From Allohoeflea poritis (GTDB lineage Bacteria; Pseudomonadota; Alphaproteobacteria; Rhizobiales; Rhizobiaceae), in contig NZ_JAPJZH010000001.1 in NCBI RefSeq assembly GCF_027889715.1, forward strand, positions 186,001-250,000: a stretch of 64,000 bases of DNA, in the 5' to 3' direction. Below the pieces are notes generated by a model that was not told the DNA's origin, did no database searches, and saw nothing but the letters and a program-made list of their open reading frames with translations. Positions 38,824-46,740 of the stretch are shown piece after piece. Made by a program: the position numbers and the translations under genes. Positions within the stretch are counted from its first letter, which is position 1. Each line of letters opens with the position of its first letter.

Positions 38824-39399
38824 TTATTCGCCGACGCGCACCTTGATCATGCGATCGGGATTCTGGACGGCGCCATTGGCCGCGTCGTTGCCGCGCTTGA
38901 TGTTATTGATGTGTTCCATGCCGTCCACGACCCGGCCGAATACGGTGTATTTGCCGTCAAGCGAGCCGACACGTTCGAACATGATGAAGAACTGCGAATT
39001 GGCCGTGTCCGGATGGCTTGAGCGTGCCATTCCGACGACGCCGGGCTCAAATGGAATATCGGAGAATTCCTGGCGCAGGTTCCCGTCCCGAGATCCGCCG
39101 GTTCCGACGAGGCGGGCGTTGTAGCCATCTTCCAGATTGCCGTATTCAACATCGCCAGTCTGGGCCATGAAGCCGTCGATCACGCGGTGAAAGGCCACAT
39201 TGTCGTATCTGCCGGCATTGGCAAGGTCCTTGATGCGCTTTACGTGCTCCGGCGCGACATCGGGCAGAAGCTCGATCACCACATCGCCGTCCTTGAGCGT
39301 AATGGTCATCTTGTTTTCCGGATCCATGTCGGCGCGCGCCAGGGAAAGAATGCCAATCGCAAGCAACGCCGCTACGGCCAGTGGTCTCAAGAATTTCAT
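38824..39399 (-). CDS. ppiA: Exported cyclophilin-type peptidyl-prolyl isomerase
   Basis: A 191-residue cyclophilin with an N-terminal signal peptide (LRPLAVAALLAIGILSLARA). The core has FHRVIDGFMAQTGDV, VVGMARSSHPDTANSQFF and YTVFGRVVDGM. Compared with the neighbouring cytoplasmic copy it has an insertion (EYGNLEDGYNARLVGTGG). It folds periplasmic proteins. It lies between coaD and ppiB. Confidence 0.93.
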   Translation of the reverse strand: MKFLRPLAVAALLAIGILSLARADMDPENKMTITLKDGDVVIELLPDVAPEHVKRIKDLANAGRYDNVAFHRVIDGFMAQTGDVEYGNLEDGYNARLVGTGGSRDGNLRQEFSDIPFEPGVVGMARSSHPDTANSQFFIMFERVGSLDGKYTVFGRVVDGMEHINNIKRGNDAANGAVQNPDRMIKVRVGE

Positions 39400-39452
39400 G
39401 ATAACTCCGTCAGTTCTCGGAAAGGTTGGCCGGCTGAGACCAGGCGTTTCGC

Positions 39453-39950
39453 TCAGGATTTGCGTTCCTTCAGTGCCGCCAGGACGGGGGCCGGTACGAA
39501 AGCGCTAACATCTCCCCCCATGGCAGCGATCTGCCGTACCAATGTGGCAGTAATGGGCCGGTTTAGCGGGCTGGCGGGCAAAAACACCGTCTGGATCCCG
39601 GGTGCCATTTCGCGATTCATTCCTGCCATCTGCATTTCATAGTCGAGATCGGAACCGTCCCGCAATCCGCGCATCAGGATTGTCCCGCCGCAATCGCGCG
39701 CCGCGTCGATCGCGAGCCCGTCAAAGGCGACAACGGACACACGTTCTTCCTGCCCCGGAAGAATATCCGACAGGGAGGCCTTGATGAGATCGGAGCGCTC
39801 GTCGAACGAAAACAGCGGTTTCTTGGATGCCTGGATACCGATGCCGACCACCACCTTGTCAGCGACATTCAGGGCCTGAACCAGAACGTCCAGATGGCCG
39901 TTGGTGATCGGATCGAACGATCCCGGATAAAATGCAATCGACATGGGCAA
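39453..39950 (-). CDS. coaD: Phosphopantetheine adenylyltransferase
   Basis: A 165-residue nucleotidyltransferase for the penultimate step of CoA synthesis. The TxGH-type ATP site reads [15 protein letters not shown], and the ISSTxxR-like motif appears as [16 protein letters not shown], with the expected [12 protein letters not shown] block. Length is typical. On the minus strand it follows gyrA, though 720 bases of other sequence intervene. Confidence 0.95.
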   Translation of the reverse strand: MPMSIAFYPGSFDPITNGHLDVLVQALNVADKVVVGIGIQASKKPLFSFDERSDLIKASLSDILPGQEERVSVVAFDGLAIDAARDCGGTILMRGLRDGSDLDYEMQMAGMNREMAPGIQTVFLPASPLNRPITATLVRQIAAMGGDVSAFVPAPVLAALKERKS

Positions 39951-40092
39951 CTCGTGTCAGCGATCCGCTGCGGATCCGTCCCGCAGCTTTTGTCACGACC
40001 GCGCCGCCGGCGCAAGCAAAACAAGCCCGCAACGGCTTGCAAAGACCCCGCCAATTCCTTTCCCGCCACATGAACACCGGCTGAACGGCCGT

Positions 40093-40108
40093 TTCAGAAA
40101 CGCTTCAG
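40093..40108 (+). promoter_or_regulatory. Possible response-regulator site, 11-bp-phased TTCAG repeat
   Basis: Two TTCAG boxes 11 bp apart (TTCAG-N6-TTCAG), 46-61 bases upstream of a small membrane-peptide gene. One-helical-turn phasing is typical of OmpR/PhoB-class sites. No regulator is identified. Confidence 0.35.
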
Positions 40109-40153
40109 CACACGGTCTCTAAGCTGATCGGGACAATTTGAAAGGAATTCACA

Positions 40154-40270
40154 ATGCTAATTTTATCTTTCATCGCTACGCTGTTCGTAACGATAAGCAT
40201 TGCCGCCGCGGCGCTCCTGGCATCCGAACCGGAACAGAGGCAGCCAGTCAAAAATCAACGCCGGCGCTGA
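40154..40270 (+). CDS. Predicted 38-residue membrane peptide
   Basis: An open frame with ATG preceded by AAAGGAATTCACA, a good ribosome-binding site at proper distance. The product begins with a single hydrophobic helix (LILSFIATLFVTISIAAAAL) and ends with a short polar, basic tail (VKNQRRR). No homologue comes to mind. It is too short for the usual gene-length cutoff. A TTCAG direct repeat lies upstream, and a second tiny membrane peptide follows 176 bases on. Confidence 0.55.
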   Translation: MLILSFIATLFVTISIAAAALLASEPEQRQPVKNQRRR

Positions 40271-40446
40271 ACGACACGGGAAACAGGGGACCAATCCGGG
40301 ATCACAAGCATGTGTGCGAAACAGGCGTGAAGATCACAAGGCCTTTTGCACACATTGAAGAACCGGCGAAAAGTTCCCATATCATTTGTCAAGGGCGCAA
40401 CTAGTGCACTCGATGGTCATTCGGAAATGACGTCACGGAGACGAAA

Positions 40447-40581
40447 ATGGTTACAGCACTGACGATCCTGGCAGTTCTCATCGCCTCGATGTTCCTTGCA
40501 ACCATGGGCGCGGCAATGATGGCCATGCACCGCGAGCAGGTAGAAGCAACCGAGAGAGCGCGAAGCAGGATCAAGAACTAG
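40447..40581 (+). CDS. Predicted 44-residue membrane peptide
   Basis: An open frame with ATG preceded by CGGAGACGAAA, a good ribosome-binding site. A hydrophobic, methionine-rich helix (residues 4-26) is followed by a charged tail (REQVEATERARSRIKN). A proper terminator follows at 40640, supporting a real plus-strand transcript in this gap. Function unknown. Confidence 0.6.
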   Translation: MVTALTILAVLIASMFLATMGAAMMAMHREQVEATERARSRIKN

Positions 40582-40639
40582 GTTCTTATGGATTTACCCA
40601 GGGACTCTTCTGACCTCCAATCAATCAAGTCCCCACCTG

Positions 40640-40671
40640 ATCCGGATGGTTCCCCGCCATCCGGATTTTTT
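40640..40671 (+). terminator. Rho-independent terminator, plus strand
   Basis: Perfect 10-bp stem ATCCGGATGG/CCATCCGGAT with a short C-rich loop and a T6 run. It lies 58 bases after the 44-residue peptide gene and overlaps the gyrA 3' end. The T-run is on the plus strand only. Confidence 0.85.
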
Positions 40672-43438
40672 ATGCGCTGTCCCCTTCCGGCTGCACACCA
40701 TCCGGTGCGCCTTCGGTTTCAGCGCCGTCACCGTTCTCTTCCTCGTCCTCTTCCGGTTCGCTGATACGCTCCACGGATACGACCTTTTCCTGTTTGGCTG
40801 TGGAGAAGATCGTGACGCCCTTGGTCGCGCGGCTGGCAATGCGGATGCCCTCGACGGGAACGCGGATGAGCTGGCCGCCGTCGGAGACAAGCATGATCTG
40901 ATCGTCCGGCTCGACGGGGAATGTCGCCACGAGAGGACCGATTTCATCGACCTTGCTGGTATCAGTCGCCCGGATGCCTTTGCCGCCCCTGCCCGAAATG
41001 CGGAAATCATAGGACGATGAACGTTTTCCGTAGCCCTTCTCGCTGACGGTCAGCACGAACTGCTCCCTGGCCTGCATATCCTTTGCCAGATCGTCGCTGA
41101 ACTCGTCGCCATCACCGGCCGAAGCGTCCTCGCCGACAAGCTCGACATCATCCGCCCTGCTCCACTTTATGTAGGCGGCCCGCTGCGCCGGCGTCGCCTC
41201 CACATGAGCCAGGATCGTCATGGATATGACCTTGTCGCCATCGGCAAGCTGGATGCCGCGCACGCCAACCGAGTTGCGTCCGGCAAAGACGCGCACATCG
41301 GTGACGGGAAAGCGGATGCATTGTCCGAGCGCGGTGGTCAGCAGCACATCGTCATTCTCATCGCAGGTCTCGACGGCCAGGATCTCGTCCTTCTCATCGT
41401 CGAGCTTCATGGCGATCTTGCCGTTGCGATTGACCTGGACGAAGTCCGAGAGCTTGTTCCTGCGCACGGTTCCGCGTGTCGTCGAGAACATGACGTCGAG
41501 CTGGCTCCAGCTCTCCTCGTCCTCGGGCAACGGCATGATCGAGGTGATGCGCTCGCCCTGCTGCAGCGGCAGCATGTTGATCAGCGCCTTGCCGCGCGAT
41601 TGCGGGGAGCCGACCGGCAGGCGCCAGACCTTTTCCTTGTAGACGATGCCGCGCGAGGAGAAGAACAGAACGGGCGTGTGGGTATTGGCGACGAACAGGC
41701 GATTGACGAAATCCTCGTCACGCGTCGCCATGCCGGAACGGCCCTTGCCGCCGCGCCGCTGTGCCCGGTACGTGGCCAGCGGCACGCGCTTGATGTAGCC
41801 GGAATGGGAGACGGTGACCACCATGTCCTCGCGGGCAATCAGGTCTTCGTCGTCCATATCGGCGCCGCCTTCGGTGATTTCCGTGCGGCGCGGCGTCGCG
41901 AACTCGTCGCGGACGTCGGTCAGTTCCTTCTTGACGATTTCAAGGATGCGGATCCGCGATGCGAGGATTTCAAGGTAATCCTTGATCTCGGTGCCGATCT
42001 CGTTGAGTTCGTCGGCAATCTCATCGCGTCCCAGGGCCGTCAGGCGGGCAAGACGCAGTTCAAGGATCGCGCGGGCCTGCTCTTCGGAGAGATTGTAGGT
42101 GCCATCCTCATTGATGCGGTGACGCGGATCGTCGATCAGTTCGATCAGCGGTGCCACGTCCTTGGCCGGCCAGCGGCGTTCCATCAACTGGCTGCGCGCA
42201 GTGCCCGGATCGGGCGCGTTGCGGATGAGGCTGATCACCTCGTCGATATTGGCGACGGCTATGGCAAGCCCGACGAGGACATGAGCGCGTTCACGCGCCT
42301 TGTTCAAAAGGAACTTGGTCCGGCGGCTGATGACCTCTTCGCGGAAGGCGACGAAGGCCTTCAGCATGTCCATCAGGGTCAACTGCTCCGGCTTGCCGCC
42401 GTTCAGCGCCACCATGTTGCAACCGAACGAAGTCTGCAGCGGTGTGAAGCGGTAGAGTTGATTCAATACGACATCGGCCACGGCGTCACGCTTGAGCTCG
42501 ATGACAACACGGTAGCCGTCGCGATCGGATTCATCGCGGATATCGGAGATGCCCTCGACGCGCTTCTCGCGCACGAGTTCGGCCATCTTCTCGATCATCG
42601 ATGCCTTGTTCACCTGATAGGGTATTTCGGTGACGATCAGCGCCTCGCGTTCGCCGCGTATCTGTTCCACGTCGACGCGCCCGCGCATCATCACCGAGCC
42701 GCGGCCGGTGTCGTAGGCGGAACGGATGCCGGACCGTCCGAGGATCAGGCCGCCGGTCGGGAAATCCGGTCCGGGAATGATTTGCATCAGATCGGCAAGC
42801 TCAATCGACGGATTATCGATCAGGGCGATGCAACCATCGATGACCTCGCCGAGATTGTGCGGCGGGATGTTTGTCGCCATGCCGACGGCGATACCACCGG
42901 CTCCATTGACCAGGAGATTCGGGAAGCGTGCGGGGATGACGCGCGGTTCCTTGGCGGAGGCGTCGTAGTTCTCCTGGAAATCGACCGTGTCCTTGTCGAT
43001 ATCCTCGAGCAGCTCGTGGGCCACCTTGGCCAGGCGCGATTCCGTATACCGCATCGCGGCCGGCGGATCGCCGTCAATGGAGCCGAAATTGCCCTGCCCG
43101 TCGATGAGCGGCACGCGCATGGAGAAATCCTGCGCCATGCGTACCATGGCATCGTAGATCGCCTGGTCACCATGGGGGTGATATTTACCCATGACGTCAC
43201 CGATGATGCGGGACGACTTCACATATTTGCGGTTCCAGTGAAAACCGCCTTCATGCATGGCGTACAAGATGCGCCGGTGAACCGGTTTCAGGCCGTCGCG
43301 CACATCCGGCAGCGCACGGCTGACGATAACGCTCATCGCGTAATCGAGATAAGAGCGCTGCATCTCCTCCATAATGGAGATCGGTTCGATGCCCGAAGGG
43401 TCGGATGGCGGAGTCAGGGAGTTATCGTGTTCAGACAA
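40670..43438 (-). CDS. gyrA: DNA gyrase subunit A
   Basis: A 922-residue type II topoisomerase subunit that breaks and rejoins DNA to introduce negative supercoils with GyrB. The winged-helix region has [19 protein letters not shown] and the catalytic tyrosine in [10 protein letters not shown]. The GyrA-box QRRGGKGR is present, and C-terminal beta-pinwheel blades follow. The acidic C-terminal tail ([17 protein letters not shown]) is typical. The residue equivalent to E. coli Ser83 is Gln (residue 92 here); the Asp87 equivalent is conserved (D96). Confidence 0.98.
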   Translation of the reverse strand: MSEHDNSLTPPSDPSGIEPISIMEEMQRSYLDYAMSVIVSRALPDVRDGLKPVHRRILYAMHEGGFHWNRKYVKSSRIIGDVMGKYHPHGDQAIYDAMVRMAQDFSMRVPLIDGQGNFGSIDGDPPAAMRYTESRLAKVAHELLEDIDKDTVDFQENYDASAKEPRVIPARFPNLLVNGAGGIAVGMATNIPPHNLGEVIDGCIALIDNPSIELADLMQIIPGPDFPTGGLILGRSGIRSAYDTGRGSVMMRGRVDVEQIRGEREALIVTEIPYQVNKASMIEKMAELVREKRVEGISDIRDESDRDGYRVVIELKRDAVADVVLNQLYRFTPLQTSFGCNMVALNGGKPEQLTLMDMLKAFVAFREEVISRRTKFLLNKARERAHVLVGLAIAVANIDEVISLIRNAPDPGTARSQLMERRWPAKDVAPLIELIDDPRHRINEDGTYNLSEEQARAILELRLARLTALGRDEIADELNEIGTEIKDYLEILASRIRILEIVKKELTDVRDEFATPRRTEITEGGADMDDEDLIAREDMVVTVSHSGYIKRVPLATYRAQRRGGKGRSGMATRDEDFVNRLFVANTHTPVLFFSSRGIVYKEKVWRLPVGSPQSRGKALINMLPLQQGERITSIMPLPEDEESWSQLDVMFSTTRGTVRRNKLSDFVQVNRNGKIAMKLDDEKDEILAVETCDENDDVLLTTALGQCIRFPVTDVRVFAGRNSVGVRGIQLADGDKVISMTILAHVEATPAQRAAYIKWSRADDVELVGEDASAGDGDEFSDDLAKDMQAREQFVLTVSEKGYGKRSSSYDFRISGRGGKGIRATDTSKVDEIGPLVATFPVEPDDQIMLVSDGGQLIRVPVEGIRIASRATKGVTIFSTAKQEKVVSVERISEPEEDEEENGDGAETEGAPDGVQPEGDSA

Positions 43439-43786
43439 GAATTATGTCCGTTATATTTCATGGAATCAGCTGCGCTTCTTATAGACGATCAGTCCGGCAA
43501 AAGCCAACTGTGAAACGACAATTCTGAATTCATTTTCTGTATATTTATCAGATAGTTATAGGTGCAAATTTTCGTCACATGATATAAATGCGCGCCGATT
43601 TGGGCACGGGACCGAAAAATGCGCCGATTCGGCACCGGAGCACATCTCCCGACACCCGTTCCAGCGAGCTGGCGGTTCGTGTAATCTGTGGCAAATTCAG
43701 CCATCAGGCCGGTCCGGTTTGGCGGCGGTCAAAGGCTGTGATATCGGGCAATGGACCATTGTTTCGGCAACGGGATTTAAACTGCA
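43439..43786. other. gyrA-marC intergenic region
   Basis: These 348 bases separate two divergent genes and must hold both promoters. The gyrA-proximal half (about 43490-43590) is AT-rich relative to the window. I found no gene, RNA or convincing operator here. Confidence 0.5.
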
Positions 43787-44422
43787 ATGGCCTCCTATGA
43801 CGCTTTGCTCAATGCGTTCGTGACACTCCTGGTGATGCTGGACCCACCGGGAAACGCGCCGCTGTTTCTCGCGCTTACGGTCGGCATGAGCCGCGCCGAT
43901 CGGATTCAGGTGGCCTTGAGAGGCTGCATAACCGCTTTCATTATTCTGACCGTCTTCGCGATCGCCGGCGCAGGTATTCTGAAGGTCATCGGCATCACCA
44001 TACCGGCCTTTCGGGTTGCCGGCGGCCTGCTTTTATTCTGGATCGCCTTCGAAATGGTTTTCGAAAAGCGCCAGGAACGCCGCGAGGCAAGCGCCAAGAA
44101 GGTCGTCACCAAGGACCATATCCGAGACATCGCTGCGTTTCCGCTGGCAATTCCCCTGATCGCGGGCCCCGGGTCCATATCCGCCACGGTGCTGCTCTCA
44201 TCGACCTATTCCACGCCGGTGGAGCGTATCGAACTGATCGCCATCCTGTTTGTGGTGATCGCCATCCTGTTTGCCGCATTCGTCATTGCCGGACGGCTCG
44301 ACCGTCTGCTCGGCGAAAGCGGACGCGCGATCCTTACCCGGCTGCTTGGTGTGCTTCTGGCGGCGTTGGCAGTCCAGTTTGTCGCGGATGGTGTGAAGGC
44401 GCTTGCGGGCACATCGGGCTGA
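43787..44422 (+). CDS. MarC family integral membrane protein
   Basis: A 211-residue protein with six predicted membrane helices. The N-terminal NAFVTLLVMLDPPGNAPLFLAL and the mid-protein FPLAIPLIAGPGSISATVLL blocks, two pseudo-repeats, are diagnostic of MarC/UPF0056. The family was once linked to multiple antibiotic resistance, but this is not supported for E. coli MarC, and the transport substrate is unknown. Confidence 0.9.
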   Translation: MASYDALLNAFVTLLVMLDPPGNAPLFLALTVGMSRADRIQVALRGCITAFIILTVFAIAGAGILKVIGITIPAFRVAGGLLLFWIAFEMVFEKRQERREASAKKVVTKDHIRDIAAFPLAIPLIAGPGSISATVLLSSTYSTPVERIELIAILFVVIAILFAAFVIAGRLDRLLGESGRAILTRLLGVLLAALAVQFVADGVKALAGTSG

Positions 44423-44430
44423 AAAGCTAC

Positions 44431-45381
44431 TCAAATGCCCAATGAAAGAATCAGGGGAAGCAGAAGCAGACTGATCAGATATGTGGCGATGACCAGGCTC
44501 GACGCGACAACACCGTCGCATCCGTAACGGGCGGCGACGATTGCCGCGATCGCCCCGGAAGGCATAGCTGCCTCGATAAACAGCAATTGCCGATCGATTT
44601 CCGGCAACTGGAATAGATATCCGATCAGCAGGGCAACGATGGGCTCCAGAAGCAGTTTGAGCACGACAACCAGCACGACGAGCGGCAGCAGGTTGCGCAG
44701 GTTGACCGGCCGGAGCATGAGGCCGATAGAAAATGCCACAAGCACGTCCATGGAACCGCCCACGACCGCGAGCAGGTTGAAAAGCACACTGGCGGGAGCG
44801 GCGTGCGGATCAACTCCAAGACGCGAAACGGCGATCCCCAGTACCGCTGCGAGGATGACCGGCGCTTTCAAGAGGCTCGCTGCCGAATGGAGAAAGTCGT
44901 GCCGGCTGTCCGGTTCTTCTCCATAGTAGCGGGCAAAGGCCACGCCGAAGGTAAAGAGCGGCACGACGACGCCGAATTCACCCATGGTGACAACTTTCGC
45001 CATGATCGACTCGCCGCCGCCGAAAGCATGGCGGATCAGCAGATATCCGAGCGTCGACGAACTGCCGACGCCGGCAACCAAAACAAATGAACCGAGCACC
45101 GGGGGTGCCAGCCCGATCGCGGTACCCGTGACCCAGGCAAAAAGCGAGACCGTCGCGACCGTCGCAAACATCAGTATGGCGGGAAAAATCTGATCGACCG
45201 AGAACGGATCCAGGCTCAGCGAGGTGAACACGAGGGCAGGCAACGCGAAGTCGGTCACCAGCCGGGCAAAAACTTTTTCCTCGCCCCGCCCAATCGTGAA
45301 CCGGGCGCGCAAGACAATGGCGATGACGGCGAGACCGATCAGTACAAGAAAGTCTTCAATTGTACGCTCGGTCAGAGTCAA
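44431..45381 (-). CDS. AEC (auxin efflux carrier) family permease
   Basis: A 316-residue membrane protein with about ten helices in two inverted halves. The unwound crossover helix near FIEAAMPSGAIAAIVAARYG is typical of AEC proteins. Family members move organic acids or related anions, for example malonate or malate. No metabolic neighbour specifies the substrate. It converges on the MarC gene with an 8-base gap. Confidence 0.85.
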   Translation of the reverse strand: MTLTERTIEDFLVLIGLAVIAIVLRARFTIGRGEEKVFARLVTDFALPALVFTSLSLDPFSVDQIFPAILMFATVATVSLFAWVTGTAIGLAPPVLGSFVLVAGVGSSSTLGYLLIRHAFGGGESIMAKVVTMGEFGVVVPLFTFGVAFARYYGEEPDSRHDFLHSAASLLKAPVILAAVLGIAVSRLGVDPHAAPASVLFNLLAVVGGSMDVLVAFSIGLMLRPVNLRNLLPLVVLVVVLKLLLEPIVALLIGYLFQLPEIDRQLLFIEAAMPSGAIAAIVAARYGCDGVVASSLVIATYLISLLLLPLILSLGI

Positions 45382-45451
45382 ACGTGTCGCCAGCCCGGTT
45401 CAGATATTTGTTTCCTAGCACAAAACCGGGGAAGTCGGACTCGCTACAGAC

Positions 45452-45841
45452 CTAGTTGCCAAGATCGACGGTCATTTCCTTGCCGCCAAGGCCATGGACG
45501 CTGTCATTGCCGCGGATGATCACCGACGTAACGCCATCCGGGATAGCGACACCTGACAGCGAGCGTGTAAACGGCTGCTCGTTTACATGAGGATGCGCAA
45601 GCACGCGCTTGCCGTAGACCGTTCCATCCGGGCCGACCACATCCCAGCGGTCGGCATAATGGTCCCAGCCTTCGTCATCATGCAGCAAAGTGACTGAAAA
45701 CCGCCACTTTCCGTCGGATTGGCGTTCCGCATCCACAGCCACGACGTCGACCTCTCCGGCCGAAACCAATGATGCGGATGAAAAAACTGCCGCGGTCAGA
45801 ATGAGTCGAACGTATTGCCTTGCGAGCGACAAGCCGGACAT
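45452..45841 (-). CDS. Exported hypothetical protein
   Basis: A 129-residue protein with a signal peptide (ARQYVRLILTAAVFSSASLVSA). The mature part is beta-rich with conserved-looking blocks WDHYADRWDVVGPDGTVYG and LAHPHVNEQPFTRSLSGV, suggesting a small Ig-like or jelly-roll periplasmic fold. The start ATG 45841 is set by AGGAGG five bases upstream; the frame is open to a GTG six bases earlier. Function unknown. Confidence 0.78.
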   Translation of the reverse strand: MSGLSLARQYVRLILTAAVFSSASLVSAGEVDVVAVDAERQSDGKWRFSVTLLHDDEGWDHYADRWDVVGPDGTVYGKRVLAHPHVNEQPFTRSLSGVAIPDGVTSVIIRGNDSVHGLGGKEMTVDLGN

Positions 45842-45939
45842 GCGCACCTCCTGTTCGTCAGGCCGCCATCATGCATGCCCGGCAAGTTTAGGGAAATCAC
45901 ATGCGCGCGAGGCAGGTGGCAATGAAAAGTCCGCGTGGG

Positions 45940-46419
45940 TCAGAACGGGATCTCGTCGTCCATATCGCGTGAAAAGCCGCCTTCCTGCGCCGGCGCCGGC
46001 TGACCGTAATCCTGTTGATTGTCGCCAAATCCACCACCACCACCGCCGCCGCCGGCGCCACCTTCCGAACGGCCGTCGAGCATGGTGAGCGCGGAGTTGA
46101 AGCCCTGCAACACCACTTCAGTGGAATAACGGTCCTGTCCGCTCTGGTCCTGCCACTTTCGGGTCTGAAGCTGGCCCTCGATGTAGATCTTCGAACCTTT
46201 TCTCAGATATTGCTCGGCGATCTTGCAAAGACCCTCGTTGAAGATCACGACACGGTGCCACTCCGTCTTTTCCCGGCGCTCGCCGGTGTTGCGGTCACGC
46301 CAGCTCTCCGAAGTCGCGACCCGCAGATTGGCGATCGGCCGGCCATCCTGTGTCCGGCGGATTTCCGGATCCGCACCCAAATTGCCCACCAAAATCACCT
46401 TGTTGACACTGCCTGCCAT
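45940..46419 (-). CDS. ssb: Single-stranded DNA-binding protein
   Basis: A 159-residue SSB. The OB fold covers about residues 1-110 ([52 protein letters not shown]). A Gly-rich linker leads to the acidic tip DMDDEIPF that recruits partner proteins. It is divergent from uvrA across a region with a LexA operator. Confidence 0.97.
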   Translation of the reverse strand: MAGSVNKVILVGNLGADPEIRRTQDGRPIANLRVATSESWRDRNTGERREKTEWHRVVIFNEGLCKIAEQYLRKGSKIYIEGQLQTRKWQDQSGQDRYSTEVVLQGFNSALTMLDGRSEGGAGGGGGGGGFGDNQQDYGQPAPAQEGGFSRDMDDEIPF

Positions 46420-46549
46420 CTTCCATCCTCACAAATCCGGGCATGCCGCCATCTGCCGAAAAGCCTATGCCCTCTTCAATCCGGCGCGACAATAAACCAT
46501 CAGGACCGCCCGTGTCCGCTGTCAAAAAACTATCCACAGGAGGTTTTTT

Positions 46550-46564
46550 GTTCACATTATGTTC
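46550..46564 (+). promoter_or_regulatory. SOS (LexA) operator between ssb and uvrA
   Basis: GTTCACATTATGTTC is a perfect match to the alphaproteobacterial LexA box GTTC-N7-GTTC. It lies 131 bases after the ssb start (divergent) and 176 bases before the uvrA ATG. The flanking 321-base region has no gene. Confidence 0.9.
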
Positions 46565-46740
46565 TAGTTGCACTATTGTGTCTTGTCAAATGATTCAGCA
46601 TGGGTCATGTGTGTGTGGCAATGTGGCGTGCGTATCTCGACTTGGCGCGGATCGGCCCTAGATTCTGCATCGCATCCAATCCACGAATTGCTGTCTGAAC
46701 GGCGCGGCGCGCATCATCGATCCGATTGCGGAAGGGGACC

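Noticed and set aside
39967-39987. Hairpin GCTGCGG/CCGCAGC followed by TTTT
   Set aside because: It is in the right form for a plus-strand terminator, but no plus-strand gene precedes it; it lies in the coaD leader, so I did not call it.
40432-40439. TGACGTCA palindrome
   Set aside because: An 8-bp palindrome is expected by chance; no matching regulator site is known to me in this context.
41204-43513. 769-codon plus-strand frame
   Set aside because: It is the antisense shadow of gyrA. Length alone is not evidence in high-GC DNA.
43787-44422. MarC as an antibiotic-resistance determinant
   Set aside because: The family name is historical; the sequence gives no support for a resistance role.
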